Below, piece after piece: positions 33,444 through 42,881 of a stretch of DNA of 64,000 nt; within the stretch, counting starts at the first letter, position 1, and each line of letters begins with the position of its first letter. The position numbers and the translations under genes are program-made. The notes below the pieces were generated by a model, which worked only from the letters and a program-made list of their open reading frames with translations, had not been told where the DNA came from and did not search any database. Source of the stretch: Streptomyces fragilis (GTDB lineage: Bacteria; Actinomycetota; Actinomycetes; Streptomycetales; Streptomycetaceae); the NCBI RefSeq assembly GCF_003112515.1, contig NZ_BEVZ01000003.1, forward strand, positions 434,001 through 498,000, given 5' to 3'.

Positions 33444-34271
33444 ATGACGACACTCGACGGTTACCGGACCGACGACCGGACGGACGGGACTCCCGACCCG
33501 CACGACAGCCGCCTGCGGGAGGTGGCCGCCGCCCGCCAGGAGGCGGTGTCCGCCCTCTTCGACCCCGTGACCTGCCGGCACCTGGAGGAACTGGGCGTGG
33601 GTCCCGGCTGGCGCTGCTGGGAGGTCGGCGCCGGCGGGGCGACCGTGGCGGCCTGGCTGGCCAAGAAGGCCGGGCCGACCGGGAAGGTCGTCCTGACCGA
33701 CGCCGACGCCTCCCGGGCCGAGGCCGCCGCCCGGCCGGTGGAGAGCCGCGTGCACCGCCTGGGCCGTGACGAGCCGCCGGGCGAGGGCTTCGACCTGGTG
33801 CACGCGCGGCTGACGCTGGCCGAGGCCGAGGACCCGGACCGCGCGCTGCGGTCGATGATCCGGGCGCTGCGGCCCGGCGGGCGGCTGCTGGTGGAGGAGG
33901 CCGACCTGGAGCTGCAGCCGCTGCTGTGCCCCGAGGAGTCCGGCGCCGAGCACAAGCTCGCCAACCGGCTGCGGCTCGGGCTGCGGCACCTGCTCGCCCG
34001 GCACGGGGTGGACCTCGCCCACGGCCGCCGCCTGCCGCGGCTCCTGCGCGAGGCCGGGCTGCGGCGGGTGGAGGCGGACGTGTACGTCCCGCTCGCCTCC
34101 GAGGCGTGCGGACGGCTCGAGACGGCCACCGTCCTGCAGCACCGGGCGGCGCTCACCGCGGCGGGCGTCGCCACGGACGAGGAGATCGACCGCCACCTCA
34201 CGCACGTCGCCGCAGGCGGCATGGACCTCGCCGCCACCCCCCTCGTCTCCGTCCGGGGCCGCCGCCCCTGA
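33444..34271 (+). CDS. Class I SAM-dependent methyltransferase
   Basis: A 275-residue methyltransferase. The SAM-binding motif is CWEVGAGGATVAAWLAKK, followed by GKVVLTDADASRAE and the post-motif RALRPGGRLLVEEADLE. The C-terminal third (LRLGLRHLLARHGVDLAHGRRLPRLL) is helical and shared with a group of Streptomyces methyltransferases of unknown substrate. It starts at ATG 33444, 31 bases after the kinase-like gene, in the same direction. Confidence 0.85.
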   Translation: MTTLDGYRTDDRTDGTPDPHDSRLREVAAARQEAVSALFDPVTCRHLEELGVGPGWRCWEVGAGGATVAAWLAKKAGPTGKVVLTDADASRAEAAARPVESRVHRLGRDEPPGEGFDLVHARLTLAEAEDPDRALRSMIRALRPGGRLLVEEADLELQPLLCPEESGAEHKLANRLRLGLRHLLARHGVDLAHGRRLPRLLREAGLRRVEADVYVPLASEACGRLETATVLQHRAALTAAGVATDEEIDRHLTHVAAGGMDLAATPLVSVRGRRP

Positions 34272-34315
34272 CCGGGATCCGCGCGGCAGGGTGCCGTGGG
34301 CGGTCGGGCAGGCGG

Positions 34316-34383
34316 GTGCGTCGGCCGGTGAGGTGCGTCGGCCGGTGGTGTGCGGCGGCCGGTGAGGTGTGGCGGCCGGTGGT
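34316..34383. repeat. 17-base tandem repeat between convergent genes
   Basis: Four units at 34316-34332, 34333-34349, 34350-34366 and 34367-34383, with a decayed fifth reaching into the ogt stop region. The first is GTGCGTCGGCCGGTGAG; units alternate in their last three bases (GAG, GGT, GAG, GGT), so the array is really two copies of a 34-base dimer. Confidence 0.85.
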
Positions 34384-34394
34384 GTGCGGGTGGG

Positions 34395-34970
34395 TCAGAA
34401 GAGCGGCTCGGGCAGGACACCTTCGAGGGCGAGGAGACGGCGCTTGGTCTCCAGGCCGCCGGAGAACCCGCCCACCCCGCCGTCGCTCTCCACCACCCGG
34501 TGGCACGGCACCACCACCGGCAGCGGGTTGGAACCCATCGCCGCCCCCACCGCCTGCGCCCCGCCGGGCCGCCCGACCCGGCGGGCCAGCTCCCCGTAAC
34601 CGACCACCGCCCCGTACGGCACCGACGCCGCCAGCTCCCGCAGCACCCGGCCGTTGAACCCCGCCTCGCCGGGCAGCAGCGACCAGTCCAGCGGAAGGGA
34701 GAACTCCCGCAGCCCGCCGGACAGGTACTCGCCGAGCTGGCGCACCGCCTCCGCGAGCAGCGGCGCGCCGGGATCCCGCGCGGGCCGCACGCCCAGCCGG
34801 GCGGCGGCCCGGGCGAGGAACCGCTCGCACACCTCGGGCCGGGCGTGGAACACCACGCCGGCCAGCCCCCGCGGCGTGACGAGGAGGAGCACCGGCCCCA
34901 GCGGCCCCTCCACGACCTCGTAGGCGGCCCACCGGCCGCCGGCGGTCCCGCCCCGCTCCGAGCTGTCCAT
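34395..34970 (-). CDS. ogt: Methylated-DNA--[protein]-cysteine S-methyltransferase
   Basis: Suicide repair enzyme that takes methyl groups from O6-methylguanine onto its own cysteine. 191 residues. The active site PVVVPCHRVV is complete, and the DNA-binding helix region YGAVVGYGELARRVGRPGGAQAVGAAMGSNP precedes it. The N-terminal ~85 residues form the usual Ogt/Ada cap domain. The tail GGFSGGLETKRRLLALEG is typical. It is transcribed away from the glycerophosphodiesterase gene's direction of origin, with 50 bases between them on the same strand. Confidence 0.95.
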   Translation of the reverse strand: MDSSERGGTAGGRWAAYEVVEGPLGPVLLLVTPRGLAGVVFHARPEVCERFLARAAARLGVRPARDPGAPLLAEAVRQLGEYLSGGLREFSLPLDWSLLPGEAGFNGRVLRELAASVPYGAVVGYGELARRVGRPGGAQAVGAAMGSNPLPVVVPCHRVVESDGGVGGFSGGLETKRRLLALEGVLPEPLF

Positions 34971-35022
34971 GCGCCCACCGTACGACCCGCCGCCGACAAC
35001 GGGGCGGCGGCCGTGGAACCGG

Positions 35023-35895
35023 TCAGAACACCGACAGCGCCCGCCGCACCACGTCGGGCCGGTTGGTGATCAGGCAGTCGACCCCGTACGTCGCCGCGAT
35101 CAGCGTGTCCACCGGCCGGTCCACGGTCCACGCGCAGACCTCGACCGGCCGCCCGTGCGGCCCGCGAAGCCGCTGCACCGCGGCCACGTAGCCCACCGTG
35201 AGCCCCAGGTGCCGGGGGTTGATCTGGTCCGCGAACCGCGCGTACTCCCGCAGCCGGGCCACCGACGGCGCGCCCAGCACGGCCGTGCGCACGGCCGGGC
35301 GGAGCCGGTGCACCGTGCGCACGGTCGGCGCGTCGAAGCTCTGGATCACCAGCCGCTTCAGGTGGGCGCGGTCCAGCCACCCGGAGCGGCGCAGCTCGGC
35401 CAGCACCTGCGGGGCGATGCCCGGGTAGAACGCCGGGTTCTTGATCTCCAGCAGCAGGCTCTGCCGGTTGCGGTCCACCCGGGCCAGGTACTGCCGCAGC
35501 GTCGGCACGCGCGCGCCCCGGAACCGCCGCCCGAACCAGCTGCCCGCGTCCAGCCGGGCGATCTCCGCCGACGTGAAGTCGCGCACCCGCCACGGGGCGC
35601 GGCCGGGGAAGACCTGCTCCACGTTCGTCGTCCGGGCCAGACCCGCGTCGTGGAGGACCACCAGGACGCCGTCCTTGGTGCGCTGCACGTCGTTCTCCAC
35701 CCAGGTGAACCCCAGGCGGTGCGCCCGGTCCACGGCGAGCAGCGTGTTCTCGGGCGCCAGGGCGGAAGCGCCCCGGTGGGCGATGACCGCGGGGCGTGGG
35801 GTCTCGTGGTCGGCGCGGGCGCCGGAGATCGGGAGCAGAAGGGCGACCAGGCCCAGAAGCGCCGAGGCGGTCGCGGCGACTGCGCGCGCGTGCAT
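35023..35895 (-). CDS. Secreted glycerophosphodiester phosphodiesterase
   Basis: Hydrolyses glycerophosphodiesters (deacylated phospholipids or teichoic-acid-type polymers) outside the cell. 290 residues with a cleavable signal peptide (basic start, Ala/Leu core, SGARA-type site near residue 28). The GDPD motifs are IAHRGASALAPENTL, the metal ligands in FTWVENDVQRTKDG and LHDAGLARTTN. PTLRQYLARV and LLLEIKNP also match the family. The C-terminal AWTVDRPVDTLIAATYGVDCLITNRPD is diagnostic. Divergent from the MHYT gene. Confidence 0.93.
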   Translation of the reverse strand: MHARAVAATASALLGLVALLLPISGARADHETPRPAVIAHRGASALAPENTLLAVDRAHRLGFTWVENDVQRTKDGVLVVLHDAGLARTTNVEQVFPGRAPWRVRDFTSAEIARLDAGSWFGRRFRGARVPTLRQYLARVDRNRQSLLLEIKNPAFYPGIAPQVLAELRRSGWLDRAHLKRLVIQSFDAPTVRTVHRLRPAVRTAVLGAPSVARLREYARFADQINPRHLGLTVGYVAAVQRLRGPHGRPVEVCAWTVDRPVDTLIAATYGVDCLITNRPDVVRRALSVF

Positions 35896-36186
35896 GCGTT
35901 CTCCTCGCGTCGACTGTCACGGACGGTTCCAGAGTGACAGCAGACGGTGCGCGAGGCAGGGATGCCGGAACGGGCGTGGAGCGGCCCCCGGTGCCCCCGG
36001 CGCCCAATTCGGCCCGGGGGCACCCTCACAAGTGCGTCGACGATGTGATTCTTTGACGCAGAATCGTTGGTCCCATCAGGTGAGAGTCATACTCTCCCCA
36101 CCGGTACCCGGTCGCTTGGGCGGGTACCGGACAGGACGGACGCGACGCATCCACACGGACGACACGGGGCGGAAGGGAAGCCGCGC

Positions 36187-37095
36187 ATGCAAGGCACGGT
36201 CGACGGTTTCAGTCACGGGCTGATCACGCCGGTGGCGGCCTTCGTGATGGCCTGCCTCGGCGGCGCCCTCGGGTTGCGCTGCACCACCCGGGCGCTGCTG
36301 GTCGGCCGCCGCAGGGCGGCCTGGCTGGCCCTCGGGTCGGTCGCCATAGGCTCCGGCATCTGGACGATGCACTTCATCGCGATGACCGGTTTCTCGATCG
36401 ACGGGACGGTGATCAACTACGACCTGCCGACCACCTTCGCCAGCCTCGCGGTGGCCGTCGTCATGGTCGGCATCGGCACCTTCCTGGTGGGCTACTGGAA
36501 CGCCACCGGTACGGCGCTGTTCACCGGCGGCACCCTCACCGGCCTGGGGATCGCCTCCATGCACTACCTCGGCATGGCCGGAATGCGCTTCGACGGCGAA
36601 CTGCGCTACGACACCTTCACCGTCACCCTCTCCGCCCTCATCGGGGTGGTCGCCGCCACCACCGCCCTGTGGGCGGCGAGTCAGGTGCGCGGCCCGCTGT
36701 GGAGCGTCGGGGCCAGCCTGGTGATGGGGCTCGCGGTCACCGGCATGCACTACACCGGCATGGCCGCCGCCACCGTCCACCTGCACCGGAGCCCCACCGA
36801 CCCGGCCACGGGCACCCCGGCCGACGTCCTGCTCGGCCCCATGCTGGCGGGCCCGCTGGCCTTCCTGCTGCTGGCCGGGATCGTGGTGATGTTCGACCCG
36901 CAGATGGTGATGAGCCGCCCGGCCCCCCAGCGCGCCGGCGAGGACCTGTACGGCCCGGTCCCCGGCTCGGTGCCCGCCTCGCGCCTGTCCGGCCCGGCGT
37001 CCCGGCCCGGTCCCGGGCCCGAGGCCCGTGACGCCCGCCGCGGGTCCCTGGCAGGCAGCCGCGAGAAGGACCGCAGCGCCGCCCGGTACGGCTGA
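36187..37095 (+). CDS. MHYT-domain integral membrane sensor protein
   Basis: A 302-residue membrane protein with seven hydrophobic segments and the repeated MHYT-type motifs: TMHFIAMTGF, SMHYLGMAGM and GMHYTGMAAA. In the family these His/Met residues are proposed to bind a metal, probably copper, that senses oxygen, CO or NO. Unlike many relatives there is no GGDEF/EAL or kinase domain; the C-terminal 65 residues are Pro/Gly/Arg-rich and disordered. GGAAGGGAAG precedes the ATG. The 290-base divergent region upstream (35896-36186) contains no gene; it has a GATTCT/AGAATC inverted repeat at 36047-36065. Confidence 0.88.
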   Translation: MQGTVDGFSHGLITPVAAFVMACLGGALGLRCTTRALLVGRRRAAWLALGSVAIGSGIWTMHFIAMTGFSIDGTVINYDLPTTFASLAVAVVMVGIGTFLVGYWNATGTALFTGGTLTGLGIASMHYLGMAGMRFDGELRYDTFTVTLSALIGVVAATTALWAASQVRGPLWSVGASLVMGLAVTGMHYTGMAAATVHLHRSPTDPATGTPADVLLGPMLAGPLAFLLLAGIVVMFDPQMVMSRPAPQRAGEDLYGPVPGSVPASRLSGPASRPGPGPEARDARRGSLAGSREKDRSAARYG

Positions 37096-37191
37096 CGGGG
37101 AGCCCCCGGGCACGGCCCGCGCGAAGGCCGCGCGGGCCCCGCGCGACCGCGGTCCGGGGACGTTGTCGGTGCCGGGTCGTAACGTGGAGGC

Positions 37192-39321
37192 ATGCGGCCC
37201 GTTTCCCACATCGAACGCACGGTGGCGCCCTTCGAGGTCGTCAGCCCCTACCAGCCGAGCGGTGACCAGCCCACCGCGATCGCCGACCTGTCCCGGCGGA
37301 TCAAGGCCGGCGAGAAGGACGTCGTCCTGCTCGGCGCGACCGGCACCGGCAAGTCCGCCACCACCGCCTGGATGATCGAGCAGCTCCAGCGGCCGACGCT
37401 GGTGATGGCGCCGAACAAGACCCTCGCCGCCCAGCTGGCCAACGAGTTCCGCGAGCTGCTGCCGAACAACGCCGTCGAGTACTTCGTCTCGTACTACGAC
37501 TACTACCAGCCCGAGGCGTACGTCCCGCAGTCGGACACCTACATCGAGAAGGACTCCTCGATCAACGAGGAGGTCGAGCGGCTGCGCCACTCCGCGACCA
37601 ACTCCCTGCTCACCCGCCGGGACGTCGTCGTGGTCGCCTCCGTCTCCTGCATCTACGGCCTGGGCACGCCCCAGGAGTACGTGGACCGGATGGTCCCGCT
37701 GAAGGTCGGCGAGGAGATCGACCGGGACGAGCTGCTGCGCCGTTTCGTGGACATCCAGTACACCCGCAACGACGTGGCGTTCACCCGCGGCACCTTCCGG
37801 GTGCGCGGCGACACCATCGAGATCTTCCCGGTGTACGAGGAGCTCGCCGTCCGCATCGAGATGTTCGGCGACGAGATCGAGTCGCTGACCACGCTCCACC
37901 CGCTGACCGGCGAGATCATCAGCGACGAGCGGCAGCTCTACGTCTTCCCCGCCTCGCACTACGTGGCCGGCCCCGAGCGGCTCGAGCGGTCGGTCCGCGA
38001 CATCGAGGCGGAGCTGGAGCAGCGCCTCGCCGAGCTGGAGAAGCAGGGCAAGCTGCTGGAGGCCCAGCGGCTGCGCATGCGCACCACCTACGACCTCGAG
38101 ATGCTCCGCCAGATCGGCACCTGTTCCGGCGTGGAGAACTACTCGATGCACTTCGACGGCCGCAGCCCCGGCACGCCGCCGAACACCCTGCTGGACTACT
38201 TCCCGGAGGACTTCCTCCTGGTCATCGACGAGTCCCACGTCACGGTCCCGCAGATCGGCGCCATGTTCGAGGGCGACGCCTCCCGCAAGCGCACCCTGGT
38301 CGACCACGGCTTCCGGCTCCCGTCCGCGATGGACAACCGGCCGCTGAAGTGGGAGGAGTTCCAGGAGCGCGTCGGGCAGGCGGTCTACCTGTCGGCGACC
38401 CCCGGCGCCTACGAGCTGTCCCGCTCCAAGGGGCAGGTCGAGCAGATCATCCGCCCGACCGGCCTGGTCGACCCGGAGGTCGTGGTCAAGCCCACCGAGG
38501 GCCAGATCGACGACCTGGTGCACGAGATCCGCGAGCGCGTCGAGCGGGACGAGCGGGTCCTGGTCACCACCCTCACCAAGAAGATGGCCGAGGACCTCAC
38601 CGACTACTTCCTGGAGCTCGGTATCCAGGTCCGCTACCTGCACAGCGACGTGGACACCCTGCGCCGCATCGAGCTGCTGCGCGAGCTGCGCGCGGGCGAG
38701 TACGACGTCCTGGTCGGCATCAACCTGCTCCGTGAGGGCCTCGACCTGCCCGAGGTGTCCCTGGTGGCCATCCTGGACGCCGACAAGGAGGGCTTCCTGC
38801 GCTCCGGGACCTCGCTGATCCAGACCATCGGCCGCGCGGCGCGCAACGTCTCCGGCCAGGTCCACATGTACGCCGACAAGATCACCCCGGCCATGGCCAA
38901 GGCGATCGACGAGACCAACCGCCGCCGGGAGAAGCAGGTCGCCTACAACAAGGCGAACGGCGTCGACCCGCAGCCGCTGCGCAAGAAGATCAACGACATC
39001 GTGTCGCAGATCTCCCGCGAGGAGGTCGACACCGAGCAGCTGCTCGGCACCGGCTACCGGCAGGGCGGCGGCAAGGCCGCCGGCACGGCCCCGGTCCCGG
39101 CGGCCTCGTCCAAGGCGGCCCGCAAGGGCAAGGGCGCCAAGGGCGGCGGCGCGGTGACGGACCGGCCGGCCGCTGAGCTCGCGCAGCAGATCGAGGAGAT
39201 GACGCAGCGGATGCGCGCCGCCGCCGCCGACCTCCAGTTCGAGGTCGCCGCCCGGCTGCGGGACGAGGTCTCCGAGATGAAGAAGGAGCTGCGGCAGATG
39301 AAGGAGGCGGGGGTGGCCTGA
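37192..39321 (+). CDS. uvrB: Excinuclease ABC subunit B
   Basis: Damage-verifying helicase-like subunit of nucleotide excision repair; loaded by UvrA and then recruits UvrC. 709 residues. Walker [11 protein letters not shown], the beta-hairpin [21 protein letters not shown] (key aromatic residues present), the DESHV box and helicase motifs [15 protein letters not shown] and QTIGRAARN are all intact. A Lys/Gly/Ala-rich linker (~625-655) precedes the C-terminal UVR domain ([27 protein letters not shown]) that binds UvrC. No SOS-type box was found upstream. Confidence 0.98.
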   Translation: MRPVSHIERTVAPFEVVSPYQPSGDQPTAIADLSRRIKAGEKDVVLLGATGTGKSATTAWMIEQLQRPTLVMAPNKTLAAQLANEFRELLPNNAVEYFVSYYDYYQPEAYVPQSDTYIEKDSSINEEVERLRHSATNSLLTRRDVVVVASVSCIYGLGTPQEYVDRMVPLKVGEEIDRDELLRRFVDIQYTRNDVAFTRGTFRVRGDTIEIFPVYEELAVRIEMFGDEIESLTTLHPLTGEIISDERQLYVFPASHYVAGPERLERSVRDIEAELEQRLAELEKQGKLLEAQRLRMRTTYDLEMLRQIGTCSGVENYSMHFDGRSPGTPPNTLLDYFPEDFLLVIDESHVTVPQIGAMFEGDASRKRTLVDHGFRLPSAMDNRPLKWEEFQERVGQAVYLSATPGAYELSRSKGQVEQIIRPTGLVDPEVVVKPTEGQIDDLVHEIRERVERDERVLVTTLTKKMAEDLTDYFLELGIQVRYLHSDVDTLRRIELLRELRAGEYDVLVGINLLREGLDLPEVSLVAILDADKEGFLRSGTSLIQTIGRAARNVSGQVHMYADKITPAMAKAIDETNRRREKQVAYNKANGVDPQPLRKKINDIVSQISREEVDTEQLLGTGYRQGGGKAAGTAPVPAASSKAARKGKGAKGGGAVTDRPAAELAQQIEEMTQRMRAAAADLQFEVAARLRDEVSEMKKELRQMKEAGVA

Positions 39322-39573
39322 GCGGTCCGCCGGCCTGCGGGCCGACTCCGGACCGGCTCCGGGCCGGCCCGGCTCCGCCCCGGTCCGGCGGCGGGCTGTT
39401 CCGGCTCCGGGCCGGTCCGCGGGCTCCGTCGTCGCGGCGCTGTGTTGCAGGACCGACACAAATCCCGCAAGGGGCGGGCGCGGCGGTGGCGTGCGCCCAT
39501 AGGGTCGAAGGGCTCGCGGGGGACCGCGGGCGAGGGGAATCACGGGGACTTCATGTCCGAGAGGGGACCGCGC

Positions 39574-40152
39574 GTGACCGTCAACATGACCAAGGGCCAG
39601 GCGATCAGTCTGCAGAAGGACGACGGCGGTAGCCTCACCGCGGTCCGCATGGGGCTGGGCTGGCAGTCCGCCCCGCGCCGCGGTCTGTTCGGCCGCCGGG
39701 TCCGGGAGATCGACCTGGACGCCTCCGCCCTGCTGTTCGCCGGGGAGCAGTTGGTGGACGTGGTCTTCTTCCGCCACCTCGTCAGCGACGACGGCTCGGT
39801 GCGGCACACCGGCGACAACCTGGTCGGCGGCGCCGGCACCGGAGGGGACGACGAGGCGATCCTGGTCGACCTCCAGCGGGTGCCGGTGCACGTGGACAAG
39901 ATCGTGTTCACGGTGAACTCCTTCACCGGGCAGACCTTCGAGGAGGTCGCCAACGCCTTCTGCCGCCTGGTCGACGAGACCAACGGCCGCGAGCTGGCCC
40001 GCTACACGCTGGCCGGCGGCGGGGCGTACACCGCGCAGATCATGGCGAAGGTCCACCGCAGCGGGCCGGGCTGGACGATGACGGCCATCGGCGCGCCGTC
40101 CAACGGCCGCACGTTCCAGGACCTGCTGCCGGACATCTCCCGGCAGCTCTGA
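39574..40152 (+). CDS. TerD-family tellurium-resistance/stress protein
   Basis: A 192-residue TerD-domain protein. The GTG at 39574 follows GAGAGGGGA at good spacing and gives the usual family start VTVNMTKGQAISLQK; an ATG seven codons upstream is less likely. Calcium-binding acidic loops of the family are present (REIDLDASALLF; VSDDGSVRHTGDNLVGGAG; GDDEAILVDL), and the C-terminal QIMAKVHRSGPGWTMTAIG is typical. TerD proteins bind Ca2+ and are linked to tellurite, phage and envelope stress, and in Streptomyces to differentiation. The next gene, 60 bases on, is a TerD fusion. Confidence 0.93.
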   Translation: MTVNMTKGQAISLQKDDGGSLTAVRMGLGWQSAPRRGLFGRRVREIDLDASALLFAGEQLVDVVFFRHLVSDDGSVRHTGDNLVGGAGTGGDDEAILVDLQRVPVHVDKIVFTVNSFTGQTFEEVANAFCRLVDETNGRELARYTLAGGGAYTAQIMAKVHRSGPGWTMTAIGAPSNGRTFQDLLPDISRQL

Positions 40153-40212
40153 CGCAGGAGGCGGGCCCCCGCCGCGGAACCGGCGGCGGGCGTACGGAGG
40201 GGGAGGACGGCG

Positions 40213-42687
40213 ATGACGGCTGAGCTGGTGCGGGGCCAGAACCATCCGCTCACCGAGGCCCGACCGGAGGTCCGGGTCACGGCCGCCCGCCCGGTGGCGG
40301 TCGGGGTGGTCCTCACGGACGAGCAGGGCCGCCTCGCGGGCGTCGAGGGCGTGCTCCTGCCGGGAGGCCCCGCCGGGCCGCCCGGCGTCGGGCTCCCGGG
40401 GCGGGCCGCCGGGGGCGAGCACCGGGTGACGGTCGAGCCGGCCGCGCTGCCGGAGACGGTCCACCGGGTGGGGATCGTCCTGGCCCTGCCGGCCGGGGCG
40501 CGGTTCGGCGGCGGGCCCGCCCCCTTCACCGCCGTCGTCGCGGACGGGTCCTCGGGGCCGCCGCTGGTCAGCTACACCATCACCGGGCTGGACAGCGAGT
40601 GCGCGGTCGTCGCGCTGGAGCTGTACCGCAGGCAGGGGGCGTGGAAGGTCCGCGCCGTGGGGCAGGGGTACGCGGCGGGGCTCGCGGCGCTGCTGACCGA
40701 CCACGGCCTGCCCTCCGCCGAGGCCCAACGTCTCGCCGCCGTCGCCGCGGTCGCCGTCGTCGCGGAGCAGAACGGCGACCGGCCGCTGCCACCGCCCTCC
40801 GCCGCCGGGACACCCGCCGCCGGCACACCGTCCGCCGCGGGCGCCTCCGCCGCCGCGGGCGCGTCGTCCGCTGCGGGGACCTCCGCCGCGGGTGCGTCGT
40901 CCGCTGCGGGGACGCTCTCCTCAGGCGCGCCTGCCTCCGCCGCGGGGACGTCTCCCTCCGGGACGCCCGCCTCCGCAGCGGGAACGCCCGCCGCGGGGAC
41001 ACCTGCCTTCGGGACGGCTGCTTCCGGGACGGCTGCTTCCGGCGCACCGGCCGCAGCCGGGCCGCCCGCCGTGGGCACGCCCGCCGGTGCGACCGCGCAG
41101 AGTCACGGCGGACCGGCCGTTCCGGCCCCGACGGCTTCGGCCGGCGTGACCGCACCGGGGGCCCCTGAGGGCTCCGCGGCCCGGGGGACGTCAGGTGGCG
41201 CCCCGGGTGGGGCGACCGCCCCCGAGGGCGCCCACGCGGCGCCGGGCGGTGCGCACACGACCGGAGGAGCCGCACCGATGGCCGCCTCCGGCGCCCCGGG
41301 CCTGCCGCCCCTCGACGCCCCTGGAGCGCCCGGAGCGCCCTCGGCCCCGTCCGGCGGCACGTCCGGGGCCCCGCCCGGCGGCGCGTCCGGCCGGACCGAA
41401 CCGTCCGGCACGCACACCGCCCCCGGTTCCGTACCCGCCACCGCGGGCGCCTCGCGGATCGACTACCGCCATCCGCGCAGGGAACGGGCGTCGTCCGCCC
41501 AGGGCCACGACCAGGCCCAGGACCGGACCCGCACCCGGGGCGAGGACGGGGCGGAGCAGCCCCCCGCCCCCGTGGCCGGGGACGCCGCCGGGTGGTCGAT
41601 GGAGGAGCGGCTCTACAACCAGGTCTGGGGCATGTTCGAGGACCTGGCCCGGGCCGTCGCCGCCTACCGCGGCGCCGTCGAGTTCGCCGACAACCGTCGG
41701 GACCAGGAGATCGACGCCGTGCTGGGTGACTACCGGGCCCGGGCGGACGGGACGGTCGACCGTGCCCGCCGGGAGGCCAAGGCCCGCCGTGAGGAACTGG
41801 TGGGCCGCGCCCAGCAGGTCCTCGACCAGCAGCTCGCCCAGCTGAGGGCCGAGTCCGAGGTGGTCGAACCCGCCCTCCCCCCGGCGTACGCCCGCTGGGA
41901 GAGCCCGGTGTGGCGCTCCTACCGCGCGCCCGAGGAGCAGCCCCTGGCGCTGCGTCTCGGGGACCTGAGCCTCCCGGAGAGCGGAGCCCTGCGCATCCCC
42001 CTGCTGCTGCGGCTGCCGCTGGAGCGCGGCCTGTGGATCGACAGCGGGGCGGGCGGCGGGGCCGGCGGCCTCCTGGCCACCCCCGAGGAGCGGCGCCGGC
42101 TCGCCCTCGACATGGCCGTCGCGCTCGCCACCCGGCTGCTGGCCGCCCACCCGCCCGGCGCGTTCACCGTCCACGTGATCGACGCAGCCGGAGCGGGCGC
42201 CCGGGCGCTGACCCCGCTGGCGCGCGCCGGTGTGCTCGCCGAGCCCCCGTCCGTGGGACCCGCCGCCGTCTCGGGCCTGCTCACCCGTCTGGCCGGTCAC
42301 GTCGACCTGGTGCAGATGGCCGTGCGGGCCGGCGCCGCCGAGTCGCTGCCGCCCGGCACCGACCTGTCCCAGCGGCTGCTGATCGTGCACGACTTCCCGC
42401 ACGCCTTCGACGACCGGGCCGTCACCGCGCTGCGCTATCTGGCCGACGAGGGACCGCGCGCCGGAGTGCACCTGCTGATGGTGGCGGACCGTGAGGACGC
42501 CGCAGGGTTCGGCGCCCTCCTCGACCCGCTGTGGCGGTCCCTGCTGCGCCTGACCCCGGTGCCCGAGGACCACCTGGCCGACCCGTGGGTCTCCCACGCC
42601 TGGACGTACCAGCCGTCGCTGCCGCCCGGGAACGGTGCCACCCTGGAAGGGGTGCTGGCCCGGGTCGCCGCAGCCCGCCGCGGGTGA
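40213..42687 (+). CDS. Large TerD-like / coiled-coil / FtsK-like fusion protein
   Basis: An 824-residue protein built of four parts. Residues 1-190 resemble TerD (MTAELVRGQNHPLTEARPEVRV; LVSYTITGLDSECAVVALELYRRQGAWKVRAVGQGY). Residues ~195-430 are low-complexity Ala/Gly/Pro/Ser/Thr repeats. Residues ~455-560 form a charged helical coiled coil (RDQEIDAVLGDYRARADGTVDRARREAK). Residues ~560-824 resemble an FtsK/SpoIIIE-like ATPase, with IPLLLRLPLERGLWIDSG where Walker A should be and LLIVHDFPHAFDDRAVTALRYLADEG as the Walker B region. The P-loop lacks GK[ST], so ATP hydrolysis is doubtful. Probably cytoplasmic; the function is unknown but context is tellurium/metal stress. Confidence 0.85.
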   Translation: MTAELVRGQNHPLTEARPEVRVTAARPVAVGVVLTDEQGRLAGVEGVLLPGGPAGPPGVGLPGRAAGGEHRVTVEPAALPETVHRVGIVLALPAGARFGGGPAPFTAVVADGSSGPPLVSYTITGLDSECAVVALELYRRQGAWKVRAVGQGYAAGLAALLTDHGLPSAEAQRLAAVAAVAVVAEQNGDRPLPPPSAAGTPAAGTPSAAGASAAAGASSAAGTSAAGASSAAGTLSSGAPASAAGTSPSGTPASAAGTPAAGTPAFGTAASGTAASGAPAAAGPPAVGTPAGATAQSHGGPAVPAPTASAGVTAPGAPEGSAARGTSGGAPGGATAPEGAHAAPGGAHTTGGAAPMAASGAPGLPPLDAPGAPGAPSAPSGGTSGAPPGGASGRTEPSGTHTAPGSVPATAGASRIDYRHPRRERASSAQGHDQAQDRTRTRGEDGAEQPPAPVAGDAAGWSMEERLYNQVWGMFEDLARAVAAYRGAVEFADNRRDQEIDAVLGDYRARADGTVDRARREAKARREELVGRAQQVLDQQLAQLRAESEVVEPALPPAYARWESPVWRSYRAPEEQPLALRLGDLSLPESGALRIPLLLRLPLERGLWIDSGAGGGAGGLLATPEERRRLALDMAVALATRLLAAHPPGAFTVHVIDAAGAGARALTPLARAGVLAEPPSVGPAAVSGLLTRLAGHVDLVQMAVRAGAAESLPPGTDLSQRLLIVHDFPHAFDDRAVTALRYLADEGPRAGVHLLMVADREDAAGFGALLDPLWRSLLRLTPVPEDHLADPWVSHAWTYQPSLPPGNGATLEGVLARVAAARRG

Positions 42688-42706
42688 CTCTCCGTAGTCG
42701 ACATCG

Positions 42707-42747
42707 CACCAAGGAAAGGTAAAGCAGCTCTTTACCCTCCCTTGGTG
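42707..42747 (+). promoter_or_regulatory. Two-part dyad upstream of the manganese riboswitch
   Basis: Outer arms CACCAAGG (42707-42714) and CCTTGGTG (42740-42747), inner arms GGTAAAG (42718-42724) and CTTTACC (42730-42736), loop CAGCT. It could be a terminator for the TerD-fusion gene, an operator, or both. TTTACC at 42731-42736 and TACCTT at 42755-42760, 18 bases apart, are a possible promoter for the riboswitch transcript, overlapping the dyad. Confidence 0.55.
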
Positions 42748-42768
42748 ATTGGTGTACCTTCGAACAGA

Positions 42769-42881
42769 CGGAGGGGAGTACTCCCTGTCTGATGCGGCGT
42801 TCCCGTCAATACGGTCCGGGCCAGAAGCCCCGGGCCCGGGGCGTCGGCCCGCGGTCTGACCGCGGGTGGAAGAGACCTCCG
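42769..42881 (+). ncRNA. yybP-ykoY (manganese) riboswitch upstream of terC
   Basis: The RNA has the conserved elements of the yybP-ykoY class in order. P1 forms between CGGAGG (42769-42774) and CCTCCG (42876-42881). The L1 sequence GGAGGGGAGTACTCCC follows, then CCCGTCAATACGG (internal loop element), variable GC-rich stems, and the closing GGAAGAGACCTCC with the invariant GAGACC. Members of this class bind Mn2+ and commonly precede TerC/Alx and P-type exporter genes, as here. Identification is by eye from conserved loops and the downstream gene. Confidence 0.9.

Noticed and set aside
40800..41470. Repeat block in the TerD fusion gene as a possible mobile or minisatellite element
   Set aside because: It is in frame, encodes the low-complexity linker of an intact protein, and has no inverted ends or target duplication.
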